From positions 310,001 to 374,000 of the forward strand of contig NZ_JACHFK010000002.1 in the NCBI RefSeq assembly GCF_014201805.1: a stretch of DNA of 64,000 nt, in the 5' to 3' direction. The notes beneath the pieces were generated by a model. It saw only the letters and a program-made list of their open reading frames with translations, had not been told where the DNA came from and ran no database searches. Shown here in pieces: positions 18,823 to 27,917 of the stretch; position 1 is the stretch's first letter; each line of letters begins with the position of its first letter. Origin of the DNA: Deinococcus metalli (lineage in GTDB: Bacteria > Deinococcota > Deinococci > Deinococcales > Deinococcaceae). Both the position numbers and the translations under genes were made by a program.

Positions 18823-19667
18823 CCGGCGGTGTGGGCGTGACGCCGCTGGTGGCCGGGCACTGCATGAACGTCGGGGCGCATACGGAACGCGGCGGGGCGT
18901 GGCGCGTGCGGAGGTATCCGGCCGGCTTCGCCCTGCTGCACCACCCCGAGCGCGGCCCGGTGCTCTTCGACACTGGCTACAGCGAGCGCGTGCGGGCGCT
19001 GATGCGGCGCTGGCCGGGCGTGCTGTACGGCGCGGTGACGCCGGTGCGCCTCGCGCCGGGCGAGGCCGCCGCCGATCAGCTGCGGGCGCTGGGCATCAAG
19101 CCCGCCGAAGTGCAGCACGTGATCGTCTCGCACCTGCACGCGGACCACGTGGGCGGCCTGCGCGATTTCCCCCGGGCGAGGATTCACCTCGACGGCGCGG
19201 GCCTGCGGGCGCTGGCGCCGCTGCGTGGCGTGCGGGCCGTGCGGCGGGCCTTCCTGCCGGACCTGCTGCCGGACGACCTCGCCCAGCGGGCGGAGGCGCT
19301 GGCGTTCCGGACGGCCCCGCCGGGTCTTGACCCCTTCGAGACTTCCGCCGACGTGTTCGGGGACGGCACGGTGCACGCGCTGCCGGTGCCGGGGCACGCG
19401 CCGGGCATGGTGGCGCTGGTGGTGCGCAGGGCGCCGGACGCGGCCCTGACCGGCGACGGCGCCGGGCTGGTGCTGCTCGCCGCGGACGCCGCGTGGAGCG
19501 TCCGGGCGCTGCGGCGCGGGCTGGACGTCCCGGCGCTGGCGCGGCTGGCGTTCTGGAACCCGGCGCAGGAACGCGCGAGTGCCGGCCGACTGCGCGCGTG
19601 GATCACGGCCCATCCCCGGGTGCGCGTGATCGTGAGCCACGACGACCCGGAGGTGGACCGTGCGTGA
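18819..19667 (+). CDS. Metallo-beta-lactamase fold hydrolase
   Basis: Zinc-dependent hydrolase of 282 residues. The metal motif is intact: His105, His107, Asp109, His110 in SHLHADHVGG. A later histidine lies in PVPGHAPGMVAL, and Asp in LLAADAAWS. The protein has the N-acyl-lactonase/glyoxalase-II type layout, with FDTGYSERV as the first strand-turn. The GTG start overlaps the upstream TGA as GTGA, and the stop overlaps the next gene by 8 bases. In this operon it could hydrolyse a thioester or lactone intermediate; that is inference from neighbours. Confidence 0.87.
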   Translation: MTGGVGVTPLVAGHCMNVGAHTERGGAWRVRRYPAGFALLHHPERGPVLFDTGYSERVRALMRRWPGVLYGAVTPVRLAPGEAAADQLRALGIKPAEVQHVIVSHLHADHVGGLRDFPRARIHLDGAGLRALAPLRGVRAVRRAFLPDLLPDDLAQRAEALAFRTAPPGLDPFETSADVFGDGTVHALPVPGHAPGMVALVVRRAPDAALTGDGAGLVLLAADAAWSVRALRRGLDVPALARLAFWNPAQERASAGRLRAWITAHPRVRVIVSHDDPEVDRA

Positions 19668-20991
19668 CCTGAACGCCGTGGCCGTGCTGGGTGCCGCGCT
19701 GGCCGAGGGTCGCCTGGCCTTCCGCGACCGTGCGCGGCTGGAGGCGCATCAGGAACGGCTGGCCCGCGCGCACCTGCGCTGGGTGCTCGCGCACAGCCCC
19801 GCGACCGCCGCGCGCTTCCGCGACGCCGGTCTGGACGCCGGGCGCTGGCGCGAGCTGCCGCCGGTGGACAAGCGCTGGACGCTGGAGCACTTCGACACGC
19901 TGAACACTGAAGGCCTGACGCTGGCGCAGGTGCGGGAGGTGGGCCGCGCCGCCGAGGCCTCGCGCGACTTCCGCCCCACGCTGCGCGGCCGAACCGGCGA
20001 GGTCGTCGTGGGCCTGTCCACCGGCACCAGCGGCATGCAGGGCGTGTTCGTGGTGTCGCGCGCCGAACGGCAGCGCTGGGCAGGCACGGTGCTGCGCCAC
20101 CTGCTGCCCGGGTGGCCGTGGGCCCTGCGGCGGCCGCAGCGGGTGGCGTTCGTCCTGCGCGCTGAGGGCGGGCTGTACCGCAGCGTGCAGGGCCGCGCGG
20201 TCGACCTGCGCTACTTCGACCTGCTGCGCCCGCTGGACGCCCTGGCCGCCGAACTGAGCGCGTACCGGCCCACCGTGCTGGTCGGGCCGCCCAGCGTATT
20301 GCGTGCCCTGCACGCGGCCGGCGCCCGCGCCCGGCCCGCGCGGGTGGTCAGCGTCGCCGAGGTGCTCGAGGACGACGATCGGGCCGCGCTGGGTGCCGCG
20401 TTCGGGCCGGTCGTGCAGGTGTACCAGGCGACCGAGGGCCTGCTCGGCCTGCCGTGCGCGCATGGGCACCTGCACCTGAACGAGGCGCACGTGCATATCG
20501 ACCTGGAGCCGCTGGGCGGGGACCGCTCCCGCCCGGTGGTCACGGACCTGCGCCGGCGGGCCCAGCCGGTGATCCGTCACCGCCTCGACGACGTGCTGCA
20601 CGTTGATCCGCAGCCGTGTCCGTGCGGGCTCGCGTCCCGCCGGGTGCTGCACATCGCGGGGCGGCAGGACGACGCGCTGCGGCTGCCCGGCCCGGACGGC
20701 CAGCCGGTGACGGTATGGCCGGACTTCCTGCGGGGCGCGCTGGCTGCCCTGCCCGGCGTCCACGAGTACGGCGTCGCGCAGGTGGACGCCGCGACCGTGA
20801 CCGTGGGCCTCGTGCCGCTCACGCCGGACACCGCCGGGGCCGCGTGCGCGGCGATCCGGCACGCCCTGCGCCGGGCGGGCGTCGATGAGGCCCGCGTCAC
20901 CCTCGTTCCCGAGCTGCTGGGTTCCCCCCCGCCCGGCCGCAAACGCCGCCGCGTCACGCGGGTGTGGACCCCGCCCCTGGAGGCTCCATGA
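19660..20991 (+). CDS. Adenylate-forming enzyme, F390-synthetase/phenylacetate-CoA-ligase-like
   Basis: Activates a carboxylate as acyl-AMP, 443 residues. The ATP loop is VGLSTGTSGMQG near residues 116-127, the adenine motif is YQATEG near 255, the hinge region is RHRLDDVLHV, and GRQDDALRLP corresponds to the A8 region. A basic C-terminal GRKRRRV may hold the catalytic lysine. The compact size and the STGTSG form resemble phenylacetate-CoA ligase and coenzyme F390 synthetase relatives, an otherwise uncharacterised branch. The GTG start lies inside the end of the hydrolase gene; the stop overlaps the next start as ATGA. The substrate may be the beta-keto or beta-hydroxy acid made by the adjacent ketosynthase and dehydrogenase. 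Confidence 0.82.
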   Translation: MRDLNAVAVLGAALAEGRLAFRDRARLEAHQERLARAHLRWVLAHSPATAARFRDAGLDAGRWRELPPVDKRWTLEHFDTLNTEGLTLAQVREVGRAAEASRDFRPTLRGRTGEVVVGLSTGTSGMQGVFVVSRAERQRWAGTVLRHLLPGWPWALRRPQRVAFVLRAEGGLYRSVQGRAVDLRYFDLLRPLDALAAELSAYRPTVLVGPPSVLRALHAAGARARPARVVSVAEVLEDDDRAALGAAFGPVVQVYQATEGLLGLPCAHGHLHLNEAHVHIDLEPLGGDRSRPVVTDLRRRAQPVIRHRLDDVLHVDPQPCPCGLASRRVLHIAGRQDDALRLPGPDGQPVTVWPDFLRGALAALPGVHEYGVAQVDAATVTVGLVPLTPDTAGAACAAIRHALRRAGVDEARVTLVPELLGSPPPGRKRRRVTRVWTPPLEAP

Positions 20992-21971
20992 TCCTGAACA
21001 TGCGCGTGCTCGCCACCGCCCAGGCCCTGCCGCAGCGCGTCGTGACCACCGCCGAGGTCGCGCAGCGCTGCGGCGTCGATCCCGGTCTGGCCGAGGCGGG
21101 CACCGGCGTGCGCGAACGCCGCTGGCTGTCCGGCGACGAGACCGCCCTGAGTCTGGGCGTGCGCGCGGCCCACGACGCGCTGGAGCGCGCGGGCGTGCCG
21201 CTGGACGACGTCGATGTGCTGCTCAACGCCAGCGGCAGTCAGCTCCAGCCCATCCCGGACGGCGCGGCCCTGTACGCGCGCGGACTCGGCGTGAGCGGCG
21301 CGGCGTGTTACAGCGTGCACGCCACCTGCCTGAGCTTCCTGTCGGCGCTGCACCACGCGGCGCTGCTGGTACACACCGGGCAGGCCCGGCACGTGCTGAT
21401 CGTGAGCAGCGAGTCGTCCAGCCTGGGCCTGAACTTTGGACAGCCCGAGAGCGCCCTGCTGCTCGGAGACGGTGCCGCCGCCGCAGTGATCGGCCCGGCC
21501 ACGGACCCGGCACAGGGGGTCGAGGCGACGCGCTTCGAGACCTACCCGGCGGGCGCGGACCATACCCGCATGCGCGCCGGGGGTTCACTCCTGAGCCCCC
21601 TGACGCCGGGCCTGACGCCCGCCGACTTCCAGTTCGACATGCAGGGACTACAGGTACTGAAGCTGGCGTCGCGGGTGGTGCCGGCGTTCCTGGAGCGGCT
21701 GCGGCCGGGCCTCAGCCGCGGCCTGCCGGGCATTGACCGGGTGATTCCCCACCAGGCCAGCGCGGCCGGGCTGGCCCTGCTTGAGCGCTACGGCTGGCCC
21801 GCGGACCGGGTCGAGGTGACGCTGCCGCACCTGGGCAACGTGGTCGCGGCCAGCCTGCCCCTCACGCTGAACCACGCGCTCGAAGGTGGCCGGGCCGGGC
21901 CGGGAGACACGCTGCTGCTCGCCGGTACCGGCGCGGGCCTGAGCACCGGCGGCCTGATCCTGCGGCTGTGA
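20988..21971 (+). CDS. 3-oxoacyl-ACP synthase III-like condensing enzyme
   Basis: Thiolase-fold condensing enzyme, 327 residues. The complete KAS III triad is present: Cys114 (HATCLSF), His255 (VIPHQAS) and Asn284 (LGNVVAAS). Chain landmarks [11 protein letters not shown] and [11 protein letters not shown] also fit FabH-like enzymes. It could start fatty-acid chains, but its position in a coupled operon with a dehydrogenase, an adenylate-forming enzyme and a hydrolase points to a dedicated acyl condensation, as in OleA or alkyl-quinolone-type pathways. The ATG at 20988 overlaps the previous TGA, with GGAGG just upstream. Its stop overlaps the next GTG. A housekeeping FabH is usually found with fabD/fabG, which are absent here. 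Confidence 0.88.
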   Translation: MILNMRVLATAQALPQRVVTTAEVAQRCGVDPGLAEAGTGVRERRWLSGDETALSLGVRAAHDALERAGVPLDDVDVLLNASGSQLQPIPDGAALYARGLGVSGAACYSVHATCLSFLSALHHAALLVHTGQARHVLIVSSESSSLGLNFGQPESALLLGDGAAAAVIGPATDPAQGVEATRFETYPAGADHTRMRAGGSLLSPLTPGLTPADFQFDMQGLQVLKLASRVVPAFLERLRPGLSRGLPGIDRVIPHQASAAGLALLERYGWPADRVEVTLPHLGNVVAASLPLTLNHALEGGRAGPGDTLLLAGTGAGLSTGGLILRL

Positions 21972-23035
21972 GGGCCGTTCGGGCGGCGCTGGCCTTCCTG
22001 GCGGTCAAGGGCGTGATCCTGGGCATCAATGCGCTGTGCTTTCCCCGGTTGCGGCCACGTCCCCTGGCGCCGCGCCCGCGCGTGTCGCTGCTGGTGCCCG
22101 CCCGTGACGAGGCGCAGACCCTGCCGGTCACGCTGCCCGGCGTGCTGGCGCAGGGCGCGGCCGAGGTCATCGTGCTGGACGACCACAGCGCCGACGGCAC
22201 CGGGGACGTGGCGCGGTCGCTCGGCGCGCGTGTCCTGCCGGGGCAGCCCCTCCCGCCGGGCTGGGTGGGGAAGTCCTGGGCGTGCCAGCAACTCGCGCAG
22301 GCCGCGACCGGCGACGTCCTGATCTTCACGGATGCCGACGTCCGCTGGCATCCCGGCGCGCTGGACGCCGTGGTGCACGACCTGAACACCTCAGGCGCGG
22401 ACCTGCTGACGGTGCTGCCGCGCGCGGAGGGCCTGCGCGGCGGCGCGCGGCTGCTGACCCCGCTGGTGGATGTGGTCGTGCTCACGTGGCTGCCGTATCC
22501 GCTGCTCCAGCTGCCGTTCCGGCTCGCCACCACCGCCCACGGCGCGGTCATGGCGTTCCGCGCCCCTGCGTACCGGGCACTCGGCGGGCACGCGGCCGTA
22601 CGGACCGAGCTGCTGGAGGACACCCAGCTCGCCCGGCACCTCAAGGCGGCGGGCGGCCGGGTGGCGCAGGCGCTCGGGCAGGAGCTGATCGGCATCCGCA
22701 TGTACGGCGACTACGCGCAGTCCGTCGCGGGTTTCAGCAAGAACGCGCGCGGCGTTCACCTGGACTCGCGGGCGCTGATGCTGCTGCTGGCGGCGGTGCA
22801 CCTGGGTGTGTATACCCTGCCGTGGCTGCTGCCCGCCCGCACGCGCGGCCACCGGCTGCTGCGGGCGCTGGGCCTGCTGGAACGCACGGCCGTGAACGTC
22901 ATCGTGGGTCGCCGCTCGCCCGCGGACCTCGCCGAGGGCCTGCTCTCGCCGCTGACGCCGCTGGCCGCGCTGCCCGCGTACCGCCGCGCCCTGCGCCGCA
23001 CCGTGGAGTGGAAGGGGCGGCGCTACCCGTCCTGA
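21968..23035 (+). CDS. Family 2 glycosyltransferase, membrane-associated
   Basis: Transfers a sugar to a lipid-like acceptor, probably at the inner face of the membrane. The 355-residue protein has a hydrophobic N-terminus, a GT-A domain starting [17 protein letters not shown], Asp-Asp near residues 71-72 ([10 protein letters not shown]) and the metal-binding TDADVRW near residue 120. The acceptor-side motif is [16 protein letters not shown], followed by two hydrophobic C-terminal segments. Its shape is that of hopanoid and carotenoid-ester type glycosyltransferases. Last gene of the five-gene operon (GTGA overlap), so the end product is likely a glycosylated lipid or terpenoid conjugate; that is inference. 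Confidence 0.85.
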   Translation: MRAVRAALAFLAVKGVILGINALCFPRLRPRPLAPRPRVSLLVPARDEAQTLPVTLPGVLAQGAAEVIVLDDHSADGTGDVARSLGARVLPGQPLPPGWVGKSWACQQLAQAATGDVLIFTDADVRWHPGALDAVVHDLNTSGADLLTVLPRAEGLRGGARLLTPLVDVVVLTWLPYPLLQLPFRLATTAHGAVMAFRAPAYRALGGHAAVRTELLEDTQLARHLKAAGGRVAQALGQELIGIRMYGDYAQSVAGFSKNARGVHLDSRALMLLLAAVHLGVYTLPWLLPARTRGHRLLRALGLLERTAVNVIVGRRSPADLAEGLLSPLTPLAALPAYRRALRRTVEWKGRRYPS

Positions 23036-23045
23036 CGCTCACGTG

Positions 23046-23534
23046 TCAGTCCCAGAAACCCACGTGCACGGCGGCGGCCTCGTCCTCCAGCGCGGGGCCG
23101 AGCACCTCGACGGCCCGCTGCCCGCGGGCGAACACCTCGCGGCAGGGGAGGGCCAGGGTGGGGTTCTCGGGGTGGCTGCCGGTCAGGGTCAGCAATCGGG
23201 CCTCCGACAGGGCGTACACCACCCGGCCCACGCCGCACCAGTACGCGGCCCCGGCGCACATCGCGCAGGGTTCGGCGCTGGAGTACAGCGTGCAGCGGCG
23301 CAGCTGCGCCGGGTCCAGCCGCCGGGCGGCCTGCGCCACCGCGACAAGTTCGGCGTGCCGAGTCGGATCGCCCTCCGGCGGGCGCGAGCCGTTCACGGCC
23401 TCGGCCACCACCTCGCCCCGGTCGTCCACGACCAGCGCCGCGAAGGGATGGTGGCCCTGCGCGCGGGCCTGCCCGCTCAGGGCGATGACCTGCCGCAGGA
23501 AGTGCAGGTCGGTCTCGGTGGGCGTGCTGGTCAC
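23046..23534 (-). CDS. Zinc-dependent nucleoside/nucleobase deaminase
   Basis: Deaminates a base or nucleoside, 162 residues of the cytidine-deaminase-like fold. The zinc ligands and acid are intact: His60 and Glu62 (RHAELVAV) and Cys90/Cys93 (AEPCAMCAG). FAALVVDDRG and the C-terminal AAAVHVGFWD fit guanine-deaminase or related members better than TadA, because the tRNA-specific signatures are weak. It converges on the glycosyltransferase gene with 10 bases between. The BMP-type binding protein lies just upstream on the same strand, so a nucleoside salvage role is reasonable. Confidence 0.85.
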   Translation of the reverse strand: MTSTPTETDLHFLRQVIALSGQARAQGHHPFAALVVDDRGEVVAEAVNGSRPPEGDPTRHAELVAVAQAARRLDPAQLRRCTLYSSAEPCAMCAGAAYWCGVGRVVYALSEARLLTLTGSHPENPTLALPCREVFARGQRAVEVLGPALEDEAAAVHVGFWD

Positions 23535-23573
23535 CTGCCCAGCTTACCCGGCCGTGCGCTGCAGACGACAAGC

Positions 23574-23609
23574 AGCGCTCCATGGCAATGACCGTCCGCG
23601 TGGAGCGCT
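23574..23609 (-). terminator. Hairpin after the BMP-family binding protein gene
   Basis: A 9-bp inverted repeat AGCGCTCCA (23574-23582) and TGGAGCGCT (23601-23609) with an 18-base loop lies 13 bases beyond the stop on the minus strand. It is followed by GCTTGTC. This is a plausible terminator before the deaminase gene. Confidence 0.45.
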
Positions 23610-23622
23610 CGCAGGTCCTGGT

Positions 23623-24789
23623 CTACTTCTTGGGTTCGTCCGCGACCTGGCCGACCACGCCGGGCACCACCCACGACAGCGTGTTCAGGTCGGCCACGCT
23701 GACGGTCTTGCCGGCGGGCACGCGCAACACGCCGTTGCGGTCCTTGATCGGCCCGGTGAAGGGATCGAAGGTGGGCGTGGGCTTGCTCATGTCGGCCAGC
23801 ACCTGCGTCACGCGGTCGTACACGCTCATCTTCTTGCCGTTCACGGTCATGGTCGCGGCCTTGAGCTGCGCCGTCCACTTGGGGTTCACGACCATGCCGT
23901 AGTCCGCGCCGACCTCGACTGCGCCCTTGTTCAGCAGCCACCAGTAGTCCACGTTCTGGAGGTTTTTGGTGGTGTACGTGCCGCTGTGCACCTTGGTCAG
24001 GAAGTCGATGTAGATCTTGTCCCAGTGCACCAGCTGCCCCGAGACCGTGTAGTCCGGCGCGTACTTGATCATGGAGTTGTAGTGGCTGAAGCCCGGCAGC
24101 TTCTTGCTGGCGATGGTCTGGAGGCCGGTGGCGCTGTCCTCGCTGCTGGTCAGGACGTCTGCGCCGCCCGAGATCAGGGCCTCGGCGGCCTCGCGGGCCT
24201 TGGTCGGATCGAACCACGAGTTGATCCACGTGACGTTCACGTTCGCCTTCGGGTTCGCGGCGCGCACGCCCAGCGCGAAGCCGTCGAGGTGGCGTTTGAG
24301 TTCCGGAATGGGGAAGGTGCCCAGGAAGCCCACCTTGCCGGTCTTGGTCAGCGCCCCGGCGATCAGGCCGTTCACGTAGAACACCTGATAGAAGTCCGCC
24401 ATGTACGTCGCCATGTTCGGCGCGCGCTTGTATCCGGCGTTGTGCGCGAAGATCACGTTCGGGTACTTCTTCGCGGCGGCCAGCGTGTCGTCCATATAGC
24501 CGTAACTCGTCGTGAAGATCACCTGGCACCCCCGCGCCACGAGTTTGTCCAGCACCGGCATCGCCTGGCCCTCGGGGACGCTCTCGACGGTGCTGCTGTC
24601 CAGCCACGGCAGGGCCTTCTGCGTGATCAGGCGGCCCTGCTCGTGCGCGTATGTCCACCCGCCGTCCCCGACCGGGCCGGTGTACACGAAGCAGGCCTTG
24701 AGTTTCCCGCCCGCCTGGGCCTGGGCGGTGGGGGCGAGGGTCATGGTGGTGCTCAGCAGGGTCAGGGTGGCGAGCAGGGGTCGTTTCAT
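23623..24789 (-). CDS. BMP-family ABC transporter substrate-binding protein (PnrA/Med type)
   Basis: Extracytoplasmic binding protein of the nucleoside type, 388 residues. The signal peptide is MKRPLLATLTLLSTTMTLAPTAQA with cleavage near residue 24; there is no lipobox cysteine. The domain opens with ACFVYTGPVGDGGWTYAHEQGR, contains QVIFTTSYGYMD, GKVGFLGTFPIPELKRH and GADVLTSSEDSATG, all typical of BMP proteins. Members bind purine or other nucleosides, sometimes nucleobases. The usual permease and ATPase partners are not beside it, so it may serve a transporter encoded elsewhere. It diverges from a molybdopterin oxidoreductase gene across a promoter region. Confidence 0.9.
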   Translation of the reverse strand: MKRPLLATLTLLSTTMTLAPTAQAQAGGKLKACFVYTGPVGDGGWTYAHEQGRLITQKALPWLDSSTVESVPEGQAMPVLDKLVARGCQVIFTTSYGYMDDTLAAAKKYPNVIFAHNAGYKRAPNMATYMADFYQVFYVNGLIAGALTKTGKVGFLGTFPIPELKRHLDGFALGVRAANPKANVNVTWINSWFDPTKAREAAEALISGGADVLTSSEDSATGLQTIASKKLPGFSHYNSMIKYAPDYTVSGQLVHWDKIYIDFLTKVHSGTYTTKNLQNVDYWWLLNKGAVEVGADYGMVVNPKWTAQLKAATMTVNGKKMSVYDRVTQVLADMSKPTPTFDPFTGPIKDRNGVLRVPAGKTVSVADLNTLSWVVPGVVGQVADEPKK

Positions 24790-24845
24790 GGCAGTCCTCC
24801 GCGTGGTGATGGGAGCGTTGCGGTGATTCGTGAACTATGTCCAAA

Positions 24846-24873
24846 ATTCTAATAACGAATTGCGGAATGTATA
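24846..24873 (-). promoter_or_regulatory. Probable promoter of the BMP-family gene
   Basis: On the minus strand TATACA (24873-24868), 16 bases, then TAGAAT (24851-24846) fit sigma-70 consensus at 4 of 6 and 5 of 6. The leader would be about 50 bases, with GCGGAGGA before the start at 24789. The surrounding 60 bases are AT-rich in an otherwise GC-rich region. Confidence 0.45.
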
Positions 24874-25007
24874 GCCGGAGTTCCCTGCAAACGGCATGAA
24901 ATGTGCATCCCTTTGCACAATTGGTGGACACTCTGCTGGCCACGCCGCCCCTGCCGAGCCGTTCACGCCGGCGTGCGACACTGGGGCACGACTTCTGGAG
25001 GGACGCC

Positions 25008-27113
25008 ATGACCCAGCCCGACCTGCCCGCCGACGGCGTGTATTTCCGCGCCTGCAATCTCTGCGAGGCCATCTGCGGCCTGCGCCTCACGGTCGAGGGT
25101 GGCCGCGTGACCGACGTGCGCGGCGACCCCGACGACCCCCTCAGCCGCGGCCACATCTGCCCCAAGGGCACGGCGCTGCCGGACCTGCACGCCGACCCCG
25201 ACCGCCTGAAACGCCCGCTGCGCCGCGTGGGCGACGCCTGGGAGGAACTGGAGTGGGACGCCGCGCTGGACTTCGTGGCCGCGCGCCTGAGCGCCGTCCG
25301 GGACGCGCATGGCCCGGACGCCGTGGCGAGCTTCCAGGGCAACCCCAGTGTGCACAACAGTGGCACGCTGCTGTCGGCCAGCGCGTTCCTGAAGGCTATC
25401 GGCAGCCGCAACCGCTTCACCGCGACCAGCACCGATCAGTTGCCGCACCACTTCGCGGGCGCGGAGATGTTCGGCCACCCGCTGCTGCTGCCCATCCCGG
25501 ACATCGACCGCACGGACTTCTTCCTGATGCTGGGGGCGAATCCGGCCGCGAGCAACGGCAGCATCCTGACCGCGCCGGGCATGCGCGGGCGCCTGAAGGC
25601 CATCCGCGAGCGCGGCGGGCGCGTGGTGCTCTTCGACCCGCGCCGCACCGAGAGCGCCGCCCTTGCCACCGAGTACCACCCCATCCGGCCCGGCACCGAC
25701 GCGCTGCTGCTGCTGGGGCTGCTGAACGTGATCTTCGTGGAGTTCCTGGAACGCCTGGGGCACCTGGAGACCTTCACGGACGGCTTGGAGGCGCTGCGGC
25801 AGGCGGCGGCCCCCTACACGCCGGTAGCAGTCGCGCCCGCCACGGGCGTGCCGGCGGACGTGATCCGCGGCCTGGCGCGCGACTTCGCGCGGGCGGAGCG
25901 GGCGGTCGCCTACGGCCGTATCGGGCTGAGCGTGCAGAGCTTCGGGGGCTTGTCGCAGTGGCTGGTGAACGCGCTCAATATCGTCACCGGACACCTCGAC
26001 ACGCCGGGCAGCGCGATGTTCCCCCGCCCCGCCTTCGACCTGCTGCTGCGCGCCAGGGCCGGCGAGGTGCACCACGGGCGCTACACGTCGCGGGTGCGGG
26101 GCCTGCCGGAATTCGACCATGAACTCCCGAACGTCACGATGGCCGAGGAGATGCTCACGCCGGGCGACGGGCAGGTGCGCGCACTGGTCACCATCGCCGG
26201 CAATCCGGTGCTGTCCACGCCGGACGGCGCGCGCCTCGACCGGGCGCTGGCGGGCCTGGACTTCATGGTCAGCATCGACCCCTACCTGAACGAGACAACC
26301 CGCCACGCGCACGTGATCCTGCCGCCCGCCACCGGTCTGGAGGTCGGGCACTACGACGTGATCTTCCACCACTTCGCGGTGCGCAACACCGCCCGCTATT
26401 CCGATCCGGTGTTTCCCATCGGGCCGGACCAGCGCTATGACCACCAGATCTTCGCGGGCCTCACGGAGCGCCTCACCGGCAAGGCGGGCACGTCGCCCGA
26501 GGCCCGCCTGAATCTGGGCCTGAAGCACGGCCCGTACGCCACCAGCGTCGAGGACCTGCGCGCCCACCCGCACGGCATCGACTACGGCCCGCTGACGCCG
26601 TGCCTGCCGGAGCGCCTGCTGACCGCAGGCGGCCGCGTGCACCTCGCGCCCGCCGCGATGCTGGCCGACCTGCCGCGCCTGCACGCCACGCTGCGCGCCC
26701 CAGTGCCGCCCCTGGTGCTGATCGGCCGCCGCGATCTGCGCAGCAACAACTCCTGGATGCACAACACGCCCCGCCTGATGCGCGGCCCCGCGCGCTGCAC
26801 CGTGCAGCTCCACCCGCACGACGCCCGCGGCCTTCAGGACGGCCAGGACGTGACCGTGCAGTCGCGCGTGGGCGCCGTGACCGTGCCGCTGGAGATCACG
26901 GAGGACGTGATGCCGGGCGTCGCGTGCCTGCCGCACGGCTTCGGCCACGGGCGGGTCGGCGTACGCCTCGCGGTCGCGCAGGCCCACGCGGGGGCCAGCG
27001 TGAACGACCTGACCGACCCGGAGCGCGTGGACGCCCTGACCGGAAACGCCGCCCTGAACGGCGTGCCGGTCACGGTGCGCGCCGCCGTGACCGAGGCGAT
27101 GTCCGCCGACTGA
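25008..27113 (+). CDS. Molybdopterin-dependent oxidoreductase with N-terminal [4Fe-4S] site
   Basis: Catalytic subunit of the formate dehydrogenase/nitrate reductase superfamily, 701 residues, cytoplasmic (no Tat signal). The cluster ligands are Cys16, Cys19, Cys23 and Cys51 (CNLCEAICG, HICPKG). Molybdopterin-binding regions follow: VASFQGNPSVHNSG, FFLMLGANPAASNGS, VLFDPRRTESA and, near the C-terminus, LIGRRDLRSNNSWMHN. Residues from about 590 form the C-terminal dinucleotide-binding domain. The position after STDQLPHHF, where formate dehydrogenases have Cys/Sec, holds no obvious metal ligand, so the substrate is open. No partner subunits are adjacent. The start at 25008 has GGAGG upstream. 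Confidence 0.88.
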   Translation: MTQPDLPADGVYFRACNLCEAICGLRLTVEGGRVTDVRGDPDDPLSRGHICPKGTALPDLHADPDRLKRPLRRVGDAWEELEWDAALDFVAARLSAVRDAHGPDAVASFQGNPSVHNSGTLLSASAFLKAIGSRNRFTATSTDQLPHHFAGAEMFGHPLLLPIPDIDRTDFFLMLGANPAASNGSILTAPGMRGRLKAIRERGGRVVLFDPRRTESAALATEYHPIRPGTDALLLLGLLNVIFVEFLERLGHLETFTDGLEALRQAAAPYTPVAVAPATGVPADVIRGLARDFARAERAVAYGRIGLSVQSFGGLSQWLVNALNIVTGHLDTPGSAMFPRPAFDLLLRARAGEVHHGRYTSRVRGLPEFDHELPNVTMAEEMLTPGDGQVRALVTIAGNPVLSTPDGARLDRALAGLDFMVSIDPYLNETTRHAHVILPPATGLEVGHYDVIFHHFAVRNTARYSDPVFPIGPDQRYDHQIFAGLTERLTGKAGTSPEARLNLGLKHGPYATSVEDLRAHPHGIDYGPLTPCLPERLLTAGGRVHLAPAAMLADLPRLHATLRAPVPPLVLIGRRDLRSNNSWMHNTPRLMRGPARCTVQLHPHDARGLQDGQDVTVQSRVGAVTVPLEITEDVMPGVACLPHGFGHGRVGVRLAVAQAHAGASVNDLTDPERVDALTGNAALNGVPVTVRAAVTEAMSAD

Positions 27114-27122
27114 CCGCTGCGT

Positions 27123-27917
27123 TCAGTGGCTCGCGGCCTGCTCCAGCGCGAGGCGGATGAACGCCCGCGTGAGGTCGAGGTCGCCCGGCACGGCCGGGGT
27201 GCCCACGCGCCCGAACTGACCGGGGTGCTGCGCCCACGCGCGTTCCAGCAGCGCGGCCCAGCCGGGCCAGCGGGCCTGCGCCCACGTCACGGCGGCGCGC
27301 TTGGAGTGCACCTCGCCCGTCTCCAGGGTGTGCAGCATCCGCGCCACGCTCAGCGCGACGTACGGCTGGCGCCAGCCGTCGTCCAGCGCACTGGGATTGG
27401 ACAGCAACTCGGTGCACCACGCCCGCAGCGTCGCGTCCACCTCGGCACGCAGGGCGTCCGGCGTGACCGGATCGATCAGGTCGCGGGGTCCCGGCCCGGC
27501 CAGGGCGAGGCCGTGCTCGCGGGCGATCCAGCGCACCACCAGGGTGTTGTCGTGCGCGGAGTGCTCCAGCACCACGCTGCCGTTGTCGAAGTACGGCACC
27601 GGAGTGCCCGCCGCGTCGGGGCTCTGCAGCACGTCCAGCGGCATGTACGAGCCCTCCAGATGCCGCGCCCACGGCGTGCTGAGGTCATGCAGGTGCCGGT
27701 GCAGGGCCTGGACCGCCCGCTCGCGCGCCGGCGTCAGGGGCGAGCGCACCACCACCATGAAATCCACGTCGCTGCCGTCGTCCGCGTCGCCCAGCGCGAA
27801 GGACCCGTGCAGGAAGGCCGCCACGAACTCCGGACCCAGGATCAGCCGCGCGCCGCGGGCCAGCTGCTCGAGCAGGGCATCCAGGTCCGCGATGCCCGTG
27901 GGAATCGAGTCGGTCAT
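27123..27917 (-). CDS. Nucleotidyltransferase-domain protein, aminoglycoside-adenylyltransferase-like
   Basis: Probable nucleotide-transferring enzyme of the Pol-beta superfamily, 264 residues. The active-site signature is complete: Gly38-Ser39 (HGSFALGDADDGSDVDF) with Asp50 and Asp52, and a third acidic residue is expected near LEGSYMPLDVL. The C-terminal helical domain (GWRQPYVALSVARMLHTLETGE, SKRAAVTW) looks like the AadA family of streptomycin/spectinomycin adenylyltransferases. Many chromosomal homologues have no proven resistance role. Its ATG overlaps the TGA of the amidohydrolase (ATGA), so the two are co-translated; the link between them is unclear. Confidence 0.8.
   Translation of the reverse strand: MTDSIPTGIADLDALLEQLARGARLILGPEFVAAFLHGSFALGDADDGSDVDFMVVVRSPLTPARERAVQALHRHLHDLSTPWARHLEGSYMPLDVLQSPDAAGTPVPYFDNGSVVLEHSAHDNTLVVRWIAREHGLALAGPGPRDLIDPVTPDALRAEVDATLRAWCTELLSNPSALDDGWRQPYVALSVARMLHTLETGEVHSKRAAVTWAQARWPGWAALLERAWAQHPGQFGRVGTPAVPGDLDLTRAFIRLALEQAASH

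Noticed and set aside
22282..24852. Long plus-strand open frame crossing the deaminase and BMP-family genes
   Set aside because: It runs through the end of one real gene and against two others, and has no domain. It reflects codon bias on the opposite strand.
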